From Mesorhizobium sp. L-2-11 (lineage in GTDB: Bacteria > Pseudomonadota > Alphaproteobacteria > Rhizobiales > Rhizobiaceae): a stretch of DNA of 64,000 nucleotides. The stretch covers positions 3,612,001 to 3,676,000 of the forward strand of contig NZ_AP023257.1 of NCBI RefSeq assembly GCF_016756595.1, written 5' to 3'. The position numbers and the translations under genes are program-made. Below the pieces are notes generated by a model. The model searched no databases and had not been told where the DNA came from. It saw only the letters and a program-made list of their open reading frames with translations. Below are positions 1 through 13,637 of the stretch, one piece after another; positions within the stretch are counted from its first letter, which is position 1; every line of letters starts with the position of its first letter.

Positions 1-2898
<2,898 letters not shown>

Positions 2899-3041
2899 CG
2901 CCGGTCGCCGCCTCAGATCTGAAATCTCGTTGGGATGGCGGGTTGTCCCGACCATCCCCTATGTAGGTAATTTTGCCACCGTTTCGAGAGAACTCTCGAC
3001 CAAAGCCTTTAACCGTCTTTCGCGCGGGCGAGCAAGCGGAA

Positions 3042-3070
3042 AGAACAAAGGTCGAACAAGCTCCTGACAA
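3042..3070 (-). promoter_or_regulatory. uvrA promoter with LexA (SOS) box
   Basis: On the minus strand GTTC at 3057-3054, seven bases, then GTTC at 3046-3043 match the alphaproteobacterial LexA site GTTC-N7-GTTC exactly. A possible -35 TTGTCA (3070-3065) lies 17 bp from a possible -10 TGTTCT (3047-3042) that overlaps the box, the same arrangement as at ssb. The box match is direct; the promoter elements are inference. Confidence 0.75.
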
Positions 3071-3192
3071 AAGCGTTCATCAAACAAGCTTCGCGGGGCG
3101 GCCCGTCGGCATGGCGAAAGGCTTAAGAGTTGTCATATGCGGCCACTGCAGCCATATTCCGCCTGACAACGAACTCGAATGAGGCAGGCGAC

Positions 3193-3597
3193 ATGGCCGA
3201 GGAGAGAACCGGGACGGAAGGGCGGCTGCTGCCGACGCTCGAAGCCCTGATCGATTCGCAGAAGCGGATGTTGGCATCGCTCGCCACGGTCACAGACAGG
3301 TTCGATAGAATAGACACGGAGATGGTGAAGCTCACCCGGCAGGGCTTGAAGCTGCAGTCGGAGCTTTCGGGTCTTCGGTCCGACATCACCGTTCGGCTCG
3401 ATGCCGTCGGCAGCAGACTCGGGGAACTCGAGCATCTCGCCGACCAGAACGCGGTCGAGATCAAGGGCGCCAGGTCTGAGATCGTTGCCCAGCAGAACGA
3501 AATCCTGAACGCACTGCAGGCCGGTCTACGCAATGTCAGCGACGCCAACGACGTCAGGGATCGCCTGGACGAAATTGAGAGGCGTTTCGGGCCATAG
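3193..3597 (+). CDS. Hypothetical coiled-coil protein
   Basis: A 134-residue soluble protein with no enzyme motif. Almost the whole length is heptad-like helix (for example VTDRFDRIDTEMVKLTRQG and RLGELEHLADQNAVEIKG), so a coiled-coil oligomer or scaffold is likely. No signal peptide or membrane span is seen. I chose ATG 3193 because a purine-rich GAGGCAGG precedes it; an in-frame start at 3130 would add 21 residues. It lies between uvrA and ssb, genes that are often direct divergent neighbours, and may be inserted there. Function unknown. Confidence 0.6.
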   Translation: MAEERTGTEGRLLPTLEALIDSQKRMLASLATVTDRFDRIDTEMVKLTRQGLKLQSELSGLRSDITVRLDAVGSRLGELEHLADQNAVEIKGARSEIVAQQNEILNALQAGLRNVSDANDVRDRLDEIERRFGP

Positions 3598-4262
3598 GGC
3601 GTGTCGAACACGAACGCGGTCCGGCGCTTCGCCAGCACGGGCCGCTTGCGACGGTGGTGCTCATCCGACCTCGCTTCGCGAGGGCCCTCTTCTCCCACAG
3701 GCAGGGGGAGAAGGGGAGCGGTGCCACGCCGCGCTGCTCAAAACGGATGCAAATTTCGGATTCGCCACACAAGCGATCACGTTTTTGGTAAATCGGCTAT
3801 CCAGCTGTTGACGTCTCAGCCTTGGGGAGTCAGACTCCAAACGTCACCGAAGCCGACTATCTTTCGATGGCCTCGCCGCCCTAAGGCGTGCCTGCACGAT
3901 ATGCAGGCTTTTGCGATATGCGCTTCGGCGACCCAGTCGCAATGGACAGAAGAGGAGAGCAGAGGAATGACTCCACCGGACAGTCCCTTGAGGCTCCACG
4001 TGTCGTTGGAGCCGCGGCAGGCATAAGTGCCAGGGCCAGGCGTTTGCGCCGCCCGACAAACCGTGACCTGCCGATCCCCACCAAAATCAGAGACTACTAG
4101 TCGGATCGTCGGCTGAACGCCGCGAAGCATCCGAGATCAAGAGCCGGCAGTGCGCTCCCGGCAATTGGATTTTAGATCCAGGAAAGCCCCGACCGTTTGC
4201 GGAAGCAGCGGCGGGGCTATCGTTTTCAGTGGCCCAAGCGAGTTGTGGTAGCGATAAAGGCC
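3598..4262. other. Intergenic stretch with repeats, no convincing gene
   Basis: No reading frame here has a plausible start site plus protein-like composition. It holds a small perfect hairpin, CCTCGCTTCGCGAGG, near 3669-3683, next to a purine-rich stretch of the kind found in rhizobial intergenic repeats, and a terminator-like hairpin near 3890 listed separately. Confidence 0.4.
3890..3912 (+). terminator. Candidate rho-independent terminator
   Basis: GCCTGCA (3890-3896), loop CGATA, TGCAGGC (3902-3908), then TTTT. It is nearly 300 bp past the coiled-coil gene, so the link to that gene is weak. Confidence 0.35.
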
Positions 4263-4556
4263 CTATCGCCGCTTTCGCCGGGGGGCTTCGATCGCGCCGG
4301 CGCCGACATCGAAGTTTACGCTGCCGGAAATCCTGACGTCGGTATCGCCGATCTTGAACTGGCCGTTGCCGCTGGGCGCGGCATCGTCGGGCTCGGGAGC
4401 CGGTTTGGCGATGCGGTAGTCGCTGGTCACGCCGGGCAGCGTGCCCTGGTGCGGCGGCGTTGAATTGTCTTCGGCGAACGCCGTGCCGGAGGTTATCGCC
4501 GCGACGGCGATGCCGATAATCAGCCGGTTCAAGCAAATGCGTGAAATCCTGGACAT
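4263..4556 (-). CDS. Small exported hypothetical protein
   Basis: A 97-residue protein starting MSRISRICLNRLIIGIAVAA. A basic n-region, a hydrophobic core and a cleavage site after TAFA near residue 28 give a clear signal peptide. The mature part of about 70 residues is rich in Pro, Gly and Asp and ends in a basic tail, PRRKRR. An earlier in-frame start at 4607 would put 17 residues before the signal peptide, so I prefer ATG 4556. No known domain recognised; probably a periplasmic protein of narrow distribution. Confidence 0.5.
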   Translation of the reverse strand: MSRISRICLNRLIIGIAVAAITSGTAFAEDNSTPPHQGTLPGVTSDYRIAKPAPEPDDAAPSGNGQFKIGDTDVRISGSVNFDVGAGAIEAPRRKRR

Positions 4557-4656
4557 CGGCGGACTGTATCGCCGCACTCTGGCCGAAGCCAGACCGGTGG
4601 CGATCAACCTGGCCGAACGACTTGGCTGTTATCGCTCATGGCGTTCGGCATCCCTT

Positions 4657-5262
4657 TCAAGCCGCCTGTTTGCGCGTATCAAAAACATGGTCGACAAGCC
4701 CCCACGTCTTTGCCTCCGCGGCGGTCATGAAATGATCGCGGTCGAGCGTGCGTTCGACCTCTTCGAACGTGCGACCACAGTGGTGCGCGTAAAGCTCGGT
4801 CATCCGCCGCTTTGTCTTCAGGATGCCTTCGGCGTGGCGCTGGACGTCGGAGGCCTGGCCCTGGAAACCGCCTGACGGCTGGTGCAGAAGGATGCTGGTG
4901 TTGGGCAGTGCGATGCGCCGGCCCGGCGTTCCCGCCATCAGCAGGAACGAGGCCATCGACGCGGCAAAGCCCATGCAGACGGTGGATACGGGGCAAGAAA
5001 TGTACTGCATCGTGTCGTAGATGGCGAAACCGCTGGTCACCACACCGCCCGGCGAGTTGATGTAGAGGGAAACCTCCTTGTCGGGATTGTCGGATTCCAG
5101 CGACAGAAGCTGGGCGCAGACCAGCGCCGACACATTGTCGTCGATCGGGCCATTGATGAAGACGATGCGCTCGCGCAGCAGCCGCGAAAAAATGTCGAAG
5201 GCGCGTTCGCCGCGGCTCGACTGCTCGATCACCATCGGCACCAGGTTGGCAAAACCGCTCAT
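4657..5262 (-). CDS. clpP: ClpP-family serine protease (paralogue)
   Basis: ClpP forms the double-heptamer proteolytic chamber served by ClpA/ClpX unfoldases. The 201-residue protein shows the fold landmarks YINSPGG (67-73), the serine motif MGFAASMAS with Ser102, and the histidine motif LLHQPSGG with His127. The usual acidic member lies in ERDT(E/D)RD; here the segment reads [10 protein letters not shown], placing Thr172 at the Asp position, with Asp174 two residues on. No ClpX gene is adjacent, so this is likely a secondary ClpP rather than the housekeeping copy. Family assignment is sure; full activity is not. Confidence 0.9.
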   Translation of the reverse strand: MSGFANLVPMVIEQSSRGERAFDIFSRLLRERIVFINGPIDDNVSALVCAQLLSLESDNPDKEVSLYINSPGGVVTSGFAIYDTMQYISCPVSTVCMGFAASMASFLLMAGTPGRRIALPNTSILLHQPSGGFQGQASDVQRHAEGILKTKRRMTELYAHHCGRTFEEVERTLDRDHFMTAAEAKTWGLVDHVFDTRKQAA

Positions 5263-5283
5263 CGCTCTTCTCCGTTGTGCCGC

Positions 5284-5754
5284 TCAGGCCGCGCGCAGGG
5301 AGAGGCGAGGCGTGTTTGCGGCTATGGTCCGTTTGGGGTTGTGTGCGTTGAGCGAAAGCCGGCAACAGGCGCCGGCAACCGCAGGCGTAGCTACCCGCGC
5401 AAATCCGTCGTGGACGATGCGCAGATGCGTGCCGCCTGAAATGGTGCGGTCGAGCGTGAAGGTGACGAAACTGTCCAGCGGATTCGCTGTATTGCCAGGC
5501 GCCGGCCGCTCCCGCCAGGAATAACGCAGCAGGCGTTCGGGCTCGGCGTCGAGGATTTCGCACTCGATCGGTGCATCCGCCTTGGCAAAGGCAAAGCGGC
5601 TGCCGACCTCCGGCTTGATGTCGTTCGGCATCATCCAGGCCGCGAGCAGGTCCGGCACCGTCAGCGCCCGCCACACTTTTTCCGGCGGGTCTGGAAGCTC
5701 GCACTCGAACTCGATCGAGTCAGCCGTCATGTCTGAATGCTGTTTTGCCGTCAT
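5284..5754 (-). CDS. SRPBCC (AHSA1-like) domain protein
   Basis: A 156-residue protein of the START/Bet v1-like SRPBCC superfamily, AHSA1 type: an N-terminal strand with LPDPPEKVWRALTVPDLLAAW, a middle CEILDAEPERLLRYSWRE segment and FVTFTLDR. Such proteins bind small hydrophobic ligands and are often encoded behind an ArsR repressor. Its start overlaps the stop of the upstream ArsR gene by 4 bp (5751-5754), so the two are translationally coupled. The last 25 residues look unconserved. The ligand is unknown. Confidence 0.8.
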   Translation of the reverse strand: MTAKQHSDMTADSIEFECELPDPPEKVWRALTVPDLLAAWMMPNDIKPEVGSRFAFAKADAPIECEILDAEPERLLRYSWRERPAPGNTANPLDSFVTFTLDRTISGGTHLRIVHDGFARVATPAVAGACCRLSLNAHNPKRTIAANTPRLSLRAA

Positions 5755-6065
5755 TGGTCCATATCCTTCAAAACCGCCTTGAGCCGTTCGATACGCTCGG
5801 GCCAGAACGCACGGTAACGCTCGATCCAGCCGAGCAGAGGATCAAGCCCTTGCGGATCGGCGCGATAATAGGCGTTGCGGCCGGCTCGCCGCTCGGCCAC
5901 CAGGCCGGCGCCGCGCAGCACCGCGAGATGCTGCGAGACGGCCGGTTGCGACACGCTCATGCCGCGGCGCAGTTCCGACACCGTCATCTCGCCGGCGGTG
6001 AGCCGCTCGTAGACGGCGCGGCGCGTCGGGTCGGCAAGCGCTCGGAAAATCTCAGCTTCGATCAT
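5751..6065 (-). CDS. ArsR-family transcriptional regulator
   Basis: A 104-residue winged-helix repressor. Seen: IFRALADPTRRAVYERL, then the recognition region MSVSQPAVSQHLAVLRGAGL and the wing ERRAGRNAYYRAD. The metal-binding CxC of classical ArsR/SmtB proteins is absent, which fits the subclass paired with SRPBCC proteins and sensing something other than metal. It is first in a two-gene unit, and a palindrome just upstream is the probable autoregulatory operator. Confidence 0.88.
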   Translation of the reverse strand: MIEAEIFRALADPTRRAVYERLTAGEMTVSELRRGMSVSQPAVSQHLAVLRGAGLVAERRAGRNAYYRADPQGLDPLLGWIERYRAFWPERIERLKAVLKDMDQ

Positions 6066-6074
6066 CGCAGAAGC

Positions 6075-6090
6075 ATAAGTCTACACTTAT
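6075..6090 (-). promoter_or_regulatory. Probable ArsR operator
   Basis: Perfect inverted repeat ATAAGT-CTAC-ACTTAT, 10 bp before the ArsR start codon. Size and place fit an autorepression site; no binding data. Confidence 0.55.
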
Positions 6091-6160
6091 TGATTTAGCA
6101 AGCAGTCTTTTCGCGCCCATAGGGAACGGTGCGGCGGAACCCATCGATTGCTGACATTCC

Positions 6161-6200
6161 TTGACAATACGGATTGATGAGCCTAGAACGAAAAGAGAAC
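6161..6200 (+). promoter_or_regulatory. ssb promoter with LexA (SOS) box
   Basis: TTGACA (6161-6166), 17 bp, then TAGAAC (6184-6189) as a weak -10. GAAC (6186-6189), seven bases, GAAC (6197-6200) is the LexA site in reverse orientation and overlaps the -10, so LexA would block polymerase. Confidence 0.7.
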
Positions 6201-6301
6201 AAAAACCTTGTGGGAAAAGCCAGCCACGGCAGGCGGTGATTGTCCGCAGTCTATAAGGTGAGCGACAGAAATTTTGTTTCGTATGAGCGCGGAGAAGTAT
6301 C

Positions 6302-6820
6302 ATGGCGGGTAGCGTCAACAAGGTCATTCTGGTGGGCAATCTCGGGGCGGACCCGGAAATCCGCCGTTTGAATTCGGGTGAGCCGGTCGTCAACATCCGC
6401 GTCGCCACGTCGGAAAGCTGGCGCGACAAGACTTCCGGCGAGCGCAAGGAAAAGACCGAGTGGCACAATGTCGTGATCTTTAACGAGCAGCTCGCCAAGG
6501 TCGCCGAGCAGTATTTGAAGAAGGGTGCAAAAGTTTATGTCGAGGGCCAGCTGCAGACGCGCAAGTGGCAGGACCAGACCGGCAATGACCGCTACACGAC
6601 CGAAATCGTGCTGCAGAAATTCCGCGGCGAGCTCCAGATGCTCGACTCACGCGGGCAGGGCGAGGGCGGTCAGGTCGGCAGCTATGCCGGTGGCGGCAGC
6701 AGCCGCGGTTCCGATTTCGGCCAGTCCGGCCCGGGCGAGAGTTTCGATCGCGGCGGCGGTGGCGGCAACAAGGGTGGCGGCGGTTCGTCGCGCGAACTCG
6801 ACGACGAAATTCCGTTCTGA
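6302..6820 (+). CDS. ssb: Single-stranded DNA-binding protein
   Basis: SSB coats single-stranded DNA in replication, recombination and repair and recruits partners through its C-terminal tip. The 172 residues show an OB fold at about 1-110 ([53 protein letters not shown]), a Gly/Ser-rich disordered linker (about 120-160) and the acidic tip DDEIPF. Length and layout are typical. A LexA box overlaps its promoter. Part of its 3' coding sequence recurs 620 bp downstream. Confidence 0.97.
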   Translation: MAGSVNKVILVGNLGADPEIRRLNSGEPVVNIRVATSESWRDKTSGERKEKTEWHNVVIFNEQLAKVAEQYLKKGAKVYVEGQLQTRKWQDQTGNDRYTTEIVLQKFRGELQMLDSRGQGEGGQVGSYAGGGSSRGSDFGQSGPGESFDRGGGGGNKGGGGSSRELDDEIPF

Positions 6821-6883
6821 TTGATGAGGAGCGAACGGCTCTGCGCGAGCTGACAACGCCAGCTACTTGAGGCCACGCATTGG

Positions 6884-6916
6884 CGTCCCGAAAATCTGTC
6901 TTGGATTTTCGGGACG
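6884..6916 (+). terminator. Hairpin after ssb
   Basis: Perfect 13-bp stem CGTCCCGAAAATC (6884-6896) / GATTTTCGGGACG (6904-6916) with a 7-nt loop, 64 bp after the ssb stop. The downstream T-run is poor, so termination may be partial. Confidence 0.55.
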
Positions 6917-6955
6917 TTGTGCGTTTGAGTAGTGCGCAGTGAAAGGACGTATCAG

Positions 6956-7381
6956 ATGAAAGCACGGGTCAAATGGGTCGAGGAGCGCACTTTCGTCGGC
7001 GAGTCCGGCAGCGGCCACAAGGTGGTTCTGGGGACCGCGTTCGGACCGGATGGCAAGACGCCGGGACCGAGCCCGATGGAACTGGTGCTGCTCGGCACTG
7101 GCGGCTGCTCGGCCTATGATGTCGTCCACATCCTCGAAAAGGGCCGCGAGGCGGTCGAAGACTGCGTGGTCGAACTCGACGCCGACCGGGCGGAGAAGGA
7201 GCCGCGGGTGTTCACGCGCATCCATATGCGCTTCATCGTCAAGGGCCGCGCCCTTTCGCGCGACAAGGTGAAACGGGCGATCGACCTGTCGATCGAAAAA
7301 TACTGCTCGGCCACGGCGATGATGGCCAAGACCGCCACCGTCACGCATGATTTCGAGGTTATTGATACGACGGCGAAGTAG
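6956..7381 (+). CDS. OsmC family protein
   Basis: A 141-residue OsmC/Ohr-like protein, closest in layout to the YhfA-type branch. OsmC proteins reduce organic hydroperoxides with two cysteines. Both candidates are seen: one in LLGTGGCSAYDVV and one in EKYCSATAMMAKTA. Start ATG 6956 is chosen because GAAAGGA stands 8 bp upstream; an in-frame GTG at 6932 is less likely. The gene lies between the two copies of the ssb tail sequence, so it may have arrived with that rearrangement. The true substrate is unknown. Confidence 0.88.
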   Translation: MKARVKWVEERTFVGESGSGHKVVLGTAFGPDGKTPGPSPMELVLLGTGGCSAYDVVHILEKGREAVEDCVVELDADRAEKEPRVFTRIHMRFIVKGRALSRDKVKRAIDLSIEKYCSATAMMAKTATVTHDFEVIDTTAK

Positions 7382-7392
7382 GATGGCGCCCA

Positions 7393-7427
7393 GTGGCGGC
7401 GGTTCGTCGCGCGAACTGGACGACGAA
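7393..7427 (+). repeat. Displaced copy of the ssb 3' coding sequence
   Basis: Positions 7393-7427 repeat ssb positions 6774-6808 with one mismatch (34 of 35 bases). They would encode the [11 protein letters not shown] part of the SSB tail, followed at once by a stop. There is no start site, so this is a vestige, not a gene. Confidence 0.7.
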
Positions 7428-7430
7428 TGA

Positions 7431-7467
7431 CGGCCTCGGCAATAAAGCGCGAGGCCGCTTTCATTTT
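7431..7467 (+). terminator. Terminator between osmC and marC
   Basis: CGGCCTCG (7431-7438), 11-nt loop, CGAGGCCG (7450-7457), then CTTTCATTTT. It lies between convergent genes and could serve the plus-strand transcript; its 3' edge touches the marC stop. Confidence 0.6.
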
Positions 7468-8096
7468 CATGCTGCCATCAACGCCTTGACGCCGTCGGCG
7501 ACGAACTGCACGGCGAGCGCCGCCAGGATGACACCGAGCAGCCGGGTCAGGATCGAGCGGCCGGTCTGGCCGAGGACCCGGTCGATGCGCTCGGCCAGCA
7601 CGAACACCAGGTAAGTGATGACAAGGCAGATCGCGATGATGCCGACAAGGGCTGCCTGCGCGCCAAGACCTGGAAACGAGCCGGACAGCAGGACGGTCGC
7701 TGAAATCGCGCCCGGACCGGCGATCAGCGGGATCGCCAGCGGAAAGGCGGCGATGTTGTGGATCATGTCCTTGGTGATGGCGACGTCGCCGATCTTCTCC
7801 TTGCGGTCCTGCCGGCGCTCGAACACCATTTCGAAGGCGATGAAGAACAGCAGGAACCCGCCGGCGACGCGGAACGCCGGCAGCGTGATGCCGAACACCG
7901 ACAGGATCGACGCGCCGGCGATTGCAAACAGCGCCATCACCAGGAAACCAATGATCGAGGCGCGCACGGAAACCTGGTTGCGCTCCTCGCGGTTCATGCC
8001 GCGCGTCACGGCGAGGAAGAGCGGCGCCAGGCCAGGCGGGTCGATGGTCACCAGAATGGTGACGAACGCGTTGAACAGGCTGTCGAAGCTCGGCAT
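7467..8096 (-). CDS. MarC family integral membrane protein
   Basis: A 209-residue inner-membrane protein with six predicted membrane spans: ITIL-type N-terminal helix, VMALFAIAGASILSVFGI, GGFLLFFIAFEMVF, a polar cytoplasmic loop with ERRQDRKEK, then AFPLAIPLIAGPGAIS and two C-terminal hydrophobic segments. DPPGLAPLFLAVT and the AIPLIAGPGAI motif are typical of MarC. The family was once linked to antibiotic resistance but its function remains unclear. It stands alone, with repeats upstream. Confidence 0.9.
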   Translation of the reverse strand: MPSFDSLFNAFVTILVTIDPPGLAPLFLAVTRGMNREERNQVSVRASIIGFLVMALFAIAGASILSVFGITLPAFRVAGGFLLFFIAFEMVFERRQDRKEKIGDVAITKDMIHNIAAFPLAIPLIAGPGAISATVLLSGSFPGLGAQAALVGIIAICLVITYLVFVLAERIDRVLGQTGRSILTRLLGVILAALAVQFVADGVKALMAA

Positions 8097-8612
8097 CTCT
8101 GACCCTCCCCGCCGGGCCGTGCCCGAGACATCAGTATTGGTAGAGCAAAGCAGGGGCGGTGAAAACTGGTGGTGGAAAAGCGGGTTCGCGTGCCGGGAAA
8201 TTCAACCTTTTGATGCCGGAGGGACAGCGCCCCCCTCTGTCCTGCCGGACATCTCCCCCACAAGGAGGGAGATTGGGCAGCTCAGCTAGCCGCGCCATCC
8301 TGTTCAATGTTGGAGATCCGATCCCCCCTTGCGGGGTTGAGGAGAGGGGGGCGCTGTCGCTCGACCTCTCAAGGCTTGGGTTCCTCGCCGCCGCCAAAGG
8401 CGGGGGAGAGGTGGCCGCGAAGCGGCCGGAGAGGGGGCTTTCGTAGGGCGCAGTCCCCCTCTCCGTCTCGGCTTCGCCGAGCCACCTCGCCCCCACTTCG
8501 TGGGGGCGAGGAACCCAAGCTGAAATGAAGCCGCGATCCAAACTCCCCTAGGCCCTCTGCCCTGCCGGGCATCTCCCCCACAAGGGTCCCCCTGCGGGTC
8601 CCTTGTGGGGGA
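8097..8612. repeat. Cluster of rhizobial-type intergenic repeats
   Basis: No gene is seen in these 516 bp. Two direct copies of a 30-bp motif with core TGCCGGACATCTCCCCCACA lie at about 8237-8267 and 8556-8586 (GGG for GGA in the second). A large inverted repeat pairs GCTTGGGTTCCTCGCC (near 8374) with GGCGAGGAACCCAAGC (near 8505), enclosing smaller hairpins such as TCGGCTTCGCCGA and CCCCCACTTCGTGGGGG. The transcript could fold strongly. This looks like decayed dispersed repeats. Confidence 0.65.
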
Positions 8613-9149
8613 TTAATTTCCACCCGCGCGCCGCGCCAGGAACTCGACTTCGAGCCGCCACGTCGCGCCGTCGTCCTGCGAGCGTTCGCCCAGCCAGCGG
8701 AACGAATCTTCGGTGATCCGGGAAAAACTCCAGCGCACCGAGGCGCCGGTGCCGTCGGCGCCCTGCTGGACGATGATGTCGCCCTCGGCGCGGCCGAGCT
8801 GGCGGCTGTAATATTGGGTGCGCGGATCGCTCCAGAAGATATGCCAGGCGTCGACGCCGGGGTCATAGACGCGCAATGTCGTGCCATAGAAGGTCCATTT
8901 GCCGAGCGAGCTCTGTGCGCCAGTGTTCCGCGCGGGCAAGATCCATACGTCCTGGATCGCGCGGCCCTCGAGCACCCAGCCGAAATGCACCTCGCCGCGT
9001 CCGGTCAGCACCTGGCCGTCTTCGAGATGGCGCGTGGCGTCGAACGTCCAGGCGCCGACGAAGCGGCCGTAAAGGTTCAGTTTTTCGGCAAGGTCTGCGG
9101 CTGGCCCGTCACTGTGCAGGGCTTCGGCAAAGGAAGATGAATTGAACAT
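8613..9149 (-). CDS. Hypothetical protein, DUF1579-like
   Basis: A 178-residue soluble protein. The pattern LNLYGRFVGAWTFDATRHLEDG, GRGEVHFGWVLEGRAIQDVWI, and GTTLRVYDPGVDAWHIFWSDP resembles beta-barrel, lipocalin-like proteins that measure or bind small ligands. No catalytic motif and no signal peptide. It is divergent from the AraC gene with an 86-bp gap, so the regulator may control it. The family label is tentative. Confidence 0.65.
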   Translation of the reverse strand: MFNSSSFAEALHSDGPAADLAEKLNLYGRFVGAWTFDATRHLEDGQVLTGRGEVHFGWVLEGRAIQDVWILPARNTGAQSSLGKWTFYGTTLRVYDPGVDAWHIFWSDPRTQYYSRQLGRAEGDIIVQQGADGTGASVRWSFSRITEDSFRWLGERSQDDGATWRLEVEFLARRAGGN

Positions 9150-9235
9150 AGTTTCTGCCCACGTTGTCAGGAGAATGGGATGAGTACGCCGCGCCAGGCT
9201 TCTTGCGCTTGGGAAAAATTGCTATGTTTTCGGCC

Positions 9236-10090
9236 ATGACGACGAGCGTGCATACACTGGCGTCCGGAAAAGGCTGGCGGGTGTCGGACGTGATCTGCAC
9301 TGCTGGCGTCGCTGATCGCCCGTTCGAGGAAGAGCATCGCAACTTCTGCGTCGCAGTGGTGACCAACGGCACCTTCCGCTACCGCGCACGCCAGGGCACG
9401 GCGATGCTGATGCCGGGCGCAATTCTGCTCGGCAATCCCCACACTTGCTACGAGTGTGGACACGAGCATGGCGCCGGCGACCGCTGCATCTCCTATCATT
9501 TCAGCCCGACCTATATGGAACAGATCGCCGCCGACACACCGCGCGCGAAGAAGCTGGCCTTCGAGACGCCGCTTCTGCCGCCCTTGCCGGCGCTGGCACG
9601 GCTGCTGGCCGAGGCGGAAGCCGCGCGCGAGATGGCCGACATCGAGGCGTTCGAGGAACTCGGACTGCGGCTTGCCGGCGCAGCCGTCGCCTCCGGTATC
9701 ACCCCCGCTGCCCGGTCACCGAGCCGCCGCGACCAGAAACGCGTTGCGGAGGCGGTGCGGCGCATCGAAAAGGATGCCGAAAGGCCGGTCTCGCTCGCCG
9801 AGCTTGCAAGCGAAACGGCGACCAGTCCTTACCATTTCCTGCGCAGCTTCCGGCATGTCGCGGGCATGACGCCCTACCAGTTCGTGCTGAAAACCCGGCT
9901 GCACAGGGCGGCGGTGCGGCTGCGCATGTCGGACGAGGCGATCTCGACGATCGCCTTCGAGGCCGGGTTCAACGATTTGTCGACCTTCAACCGCCGTTTC
10001 CGGCGTGTGATGGGGGAGGCGCCTGGCGCCTACCGGCTCCGGCAGCGAGGCGATAAAGCGCCGACCACGTCCGCCGTTCCGGCTTTGTGA
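9236..10090 (+). CDS. AraC-family transcriptional regulator
   Basis: About 284 residues from the ATG at 9236. The N-terminal half is a cupin-like sensing domain carrying CYECGHEHGAGDRC, a Cys/His cluster that could bind metal. The C-terminal 100 residues have two helix-turn-helix motifs: VSLAELASETATSPYHFLRS and AISTIAFEAGFNDLSTFNRR, the standard AraC signature. In-frame starts at 9164 and 9224 are possible; none has a clear ribosome site. It is divergent from the DUF1579-like gene, its likely target. Confidence 0.85.
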   Translation: MTTSVHTLASGKGWRVSDVICTAGVADRPFEEEHRNFCVAVVTNGTFRYRARQGTAMLMPGAILLGNPHTCYECGHEHGAGDRCISYHFSPTYMEQIAADTPRAKKLAFETPLLPPLPALARLLAEAEAAREMADIEAFEELGLRLAGAAVASGITPAARSPSRRDQKRVAEAVRRIEKDAERPVSLAELASETATSPYHFLRSFRHVAGMTPYQFVLKTRLHRAAVRLRMSDEAISTIAFEAGFNDLSTFNRRFRRVMGEAPGAYRLRQRGDKAPTTSAVPAL

Positions 10091-10280
10091 AGCAAAATTG
10101 GCCTGACAATGAGCTTTGCCCCGGCGGCCATGAAAGCGCCTCGGCCATATCGTCGCAATCAGTGATATCCTTTTGAAATCACCACAAAAACCGACATTGG
10201 AAAACTGCCGCGGACATTGGAGTTTCGGCCCGGCTTCCTATATAAGCACCGAGTGATTCCCGATTAGATTGTGACCTGAT

Positions 10281-13091
<2,811 letters not shown>

Positions 13092-13147
13092 GTCTTGATA
13101 GCAATGCCGGCCCGACGGACCGGCGCCGTCAACAGATGGCGGCCGGT

Positions 13148-13300
13148 TTAGAAGTGGCGTGAAGGCTTGCGGATACCGAAGCCTCCGAACCGCTTGGCAT
13201 TGGACTTGGCGCGGACGCGCTCTGCTTCCTGATGTAGCCCGAATACGGTGGCGATCAGCATGGCGACGGTCATTGCGGTGGCGAGCATGTAGATCAGCAT
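13148..13300 (-). CDS. Small membrane protein, 50 residues
   Basis: This short frame starts MLIYMLATAMTVAMLIATVF, a single membrane helix, followed by the basic tail HQEAERVRAKSNAKRFGGFG and ends RKPSRHF. An AGGAGAA ribosome site lies 8-10 bp before the ATG at 13300, which makes translation credible. Topology by the positive-inside rule puts the C-terminus in the cytoplasm. It lies between gyrA and coaD on the opposite strand. Function unknown. Confidence 0.6.
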   Translation of the reverse strand: MLIYMLATAMTVAMLIATVFGLHQEAERVRAKSNAKRFGGFGIRKPSRHF

Positions 13301-13637
13301 GTGCGAGTTCTCCTGCACCTAGCAACGATCAAATGGGGTTTTGGTTTCATCTTCTGAAGCTGCAATCTAATGAACGCTGCGTGAGGCCTTCGTGATCGAC
13401 CCATTCATTGGTCGTTCATCTCGGCCAAAAGGTTCACTCGAAACGCATCGCGATTACCGTGGCTCAGGCGATGCGCTTTGAAGTCCCCGTTTGGGTGGAT
13501 GCAGTTGTTCCAAACGGCTGCGCACCCTCGGTCAGACCCTTGGGTCAGGCCCAAGAGCAGGCTTTTGCGGCGACCTGCATTGGCGGCTCGCCGATCGGAT
13601 TTGCCTTTGTGAGAGAGGCTCGCTAGAAGCACCTGCC
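13301..13637. other. Gap between small membrane gene and coaD
   Basis: No gene supported. It contains an inverted repeat CGCATCGC (13444-13451) / GCGATGCG (13468-13475), probably a transcript hairpin. Longer frames through it lack ribosome sites and known motifs. Confidence 0.4.

Noticed and set aside
13408..13626. A 72-codon frame before coaD
   Set aside because: It spans an inverted repeat, has no ribosome site and no recognisable protein pattern.
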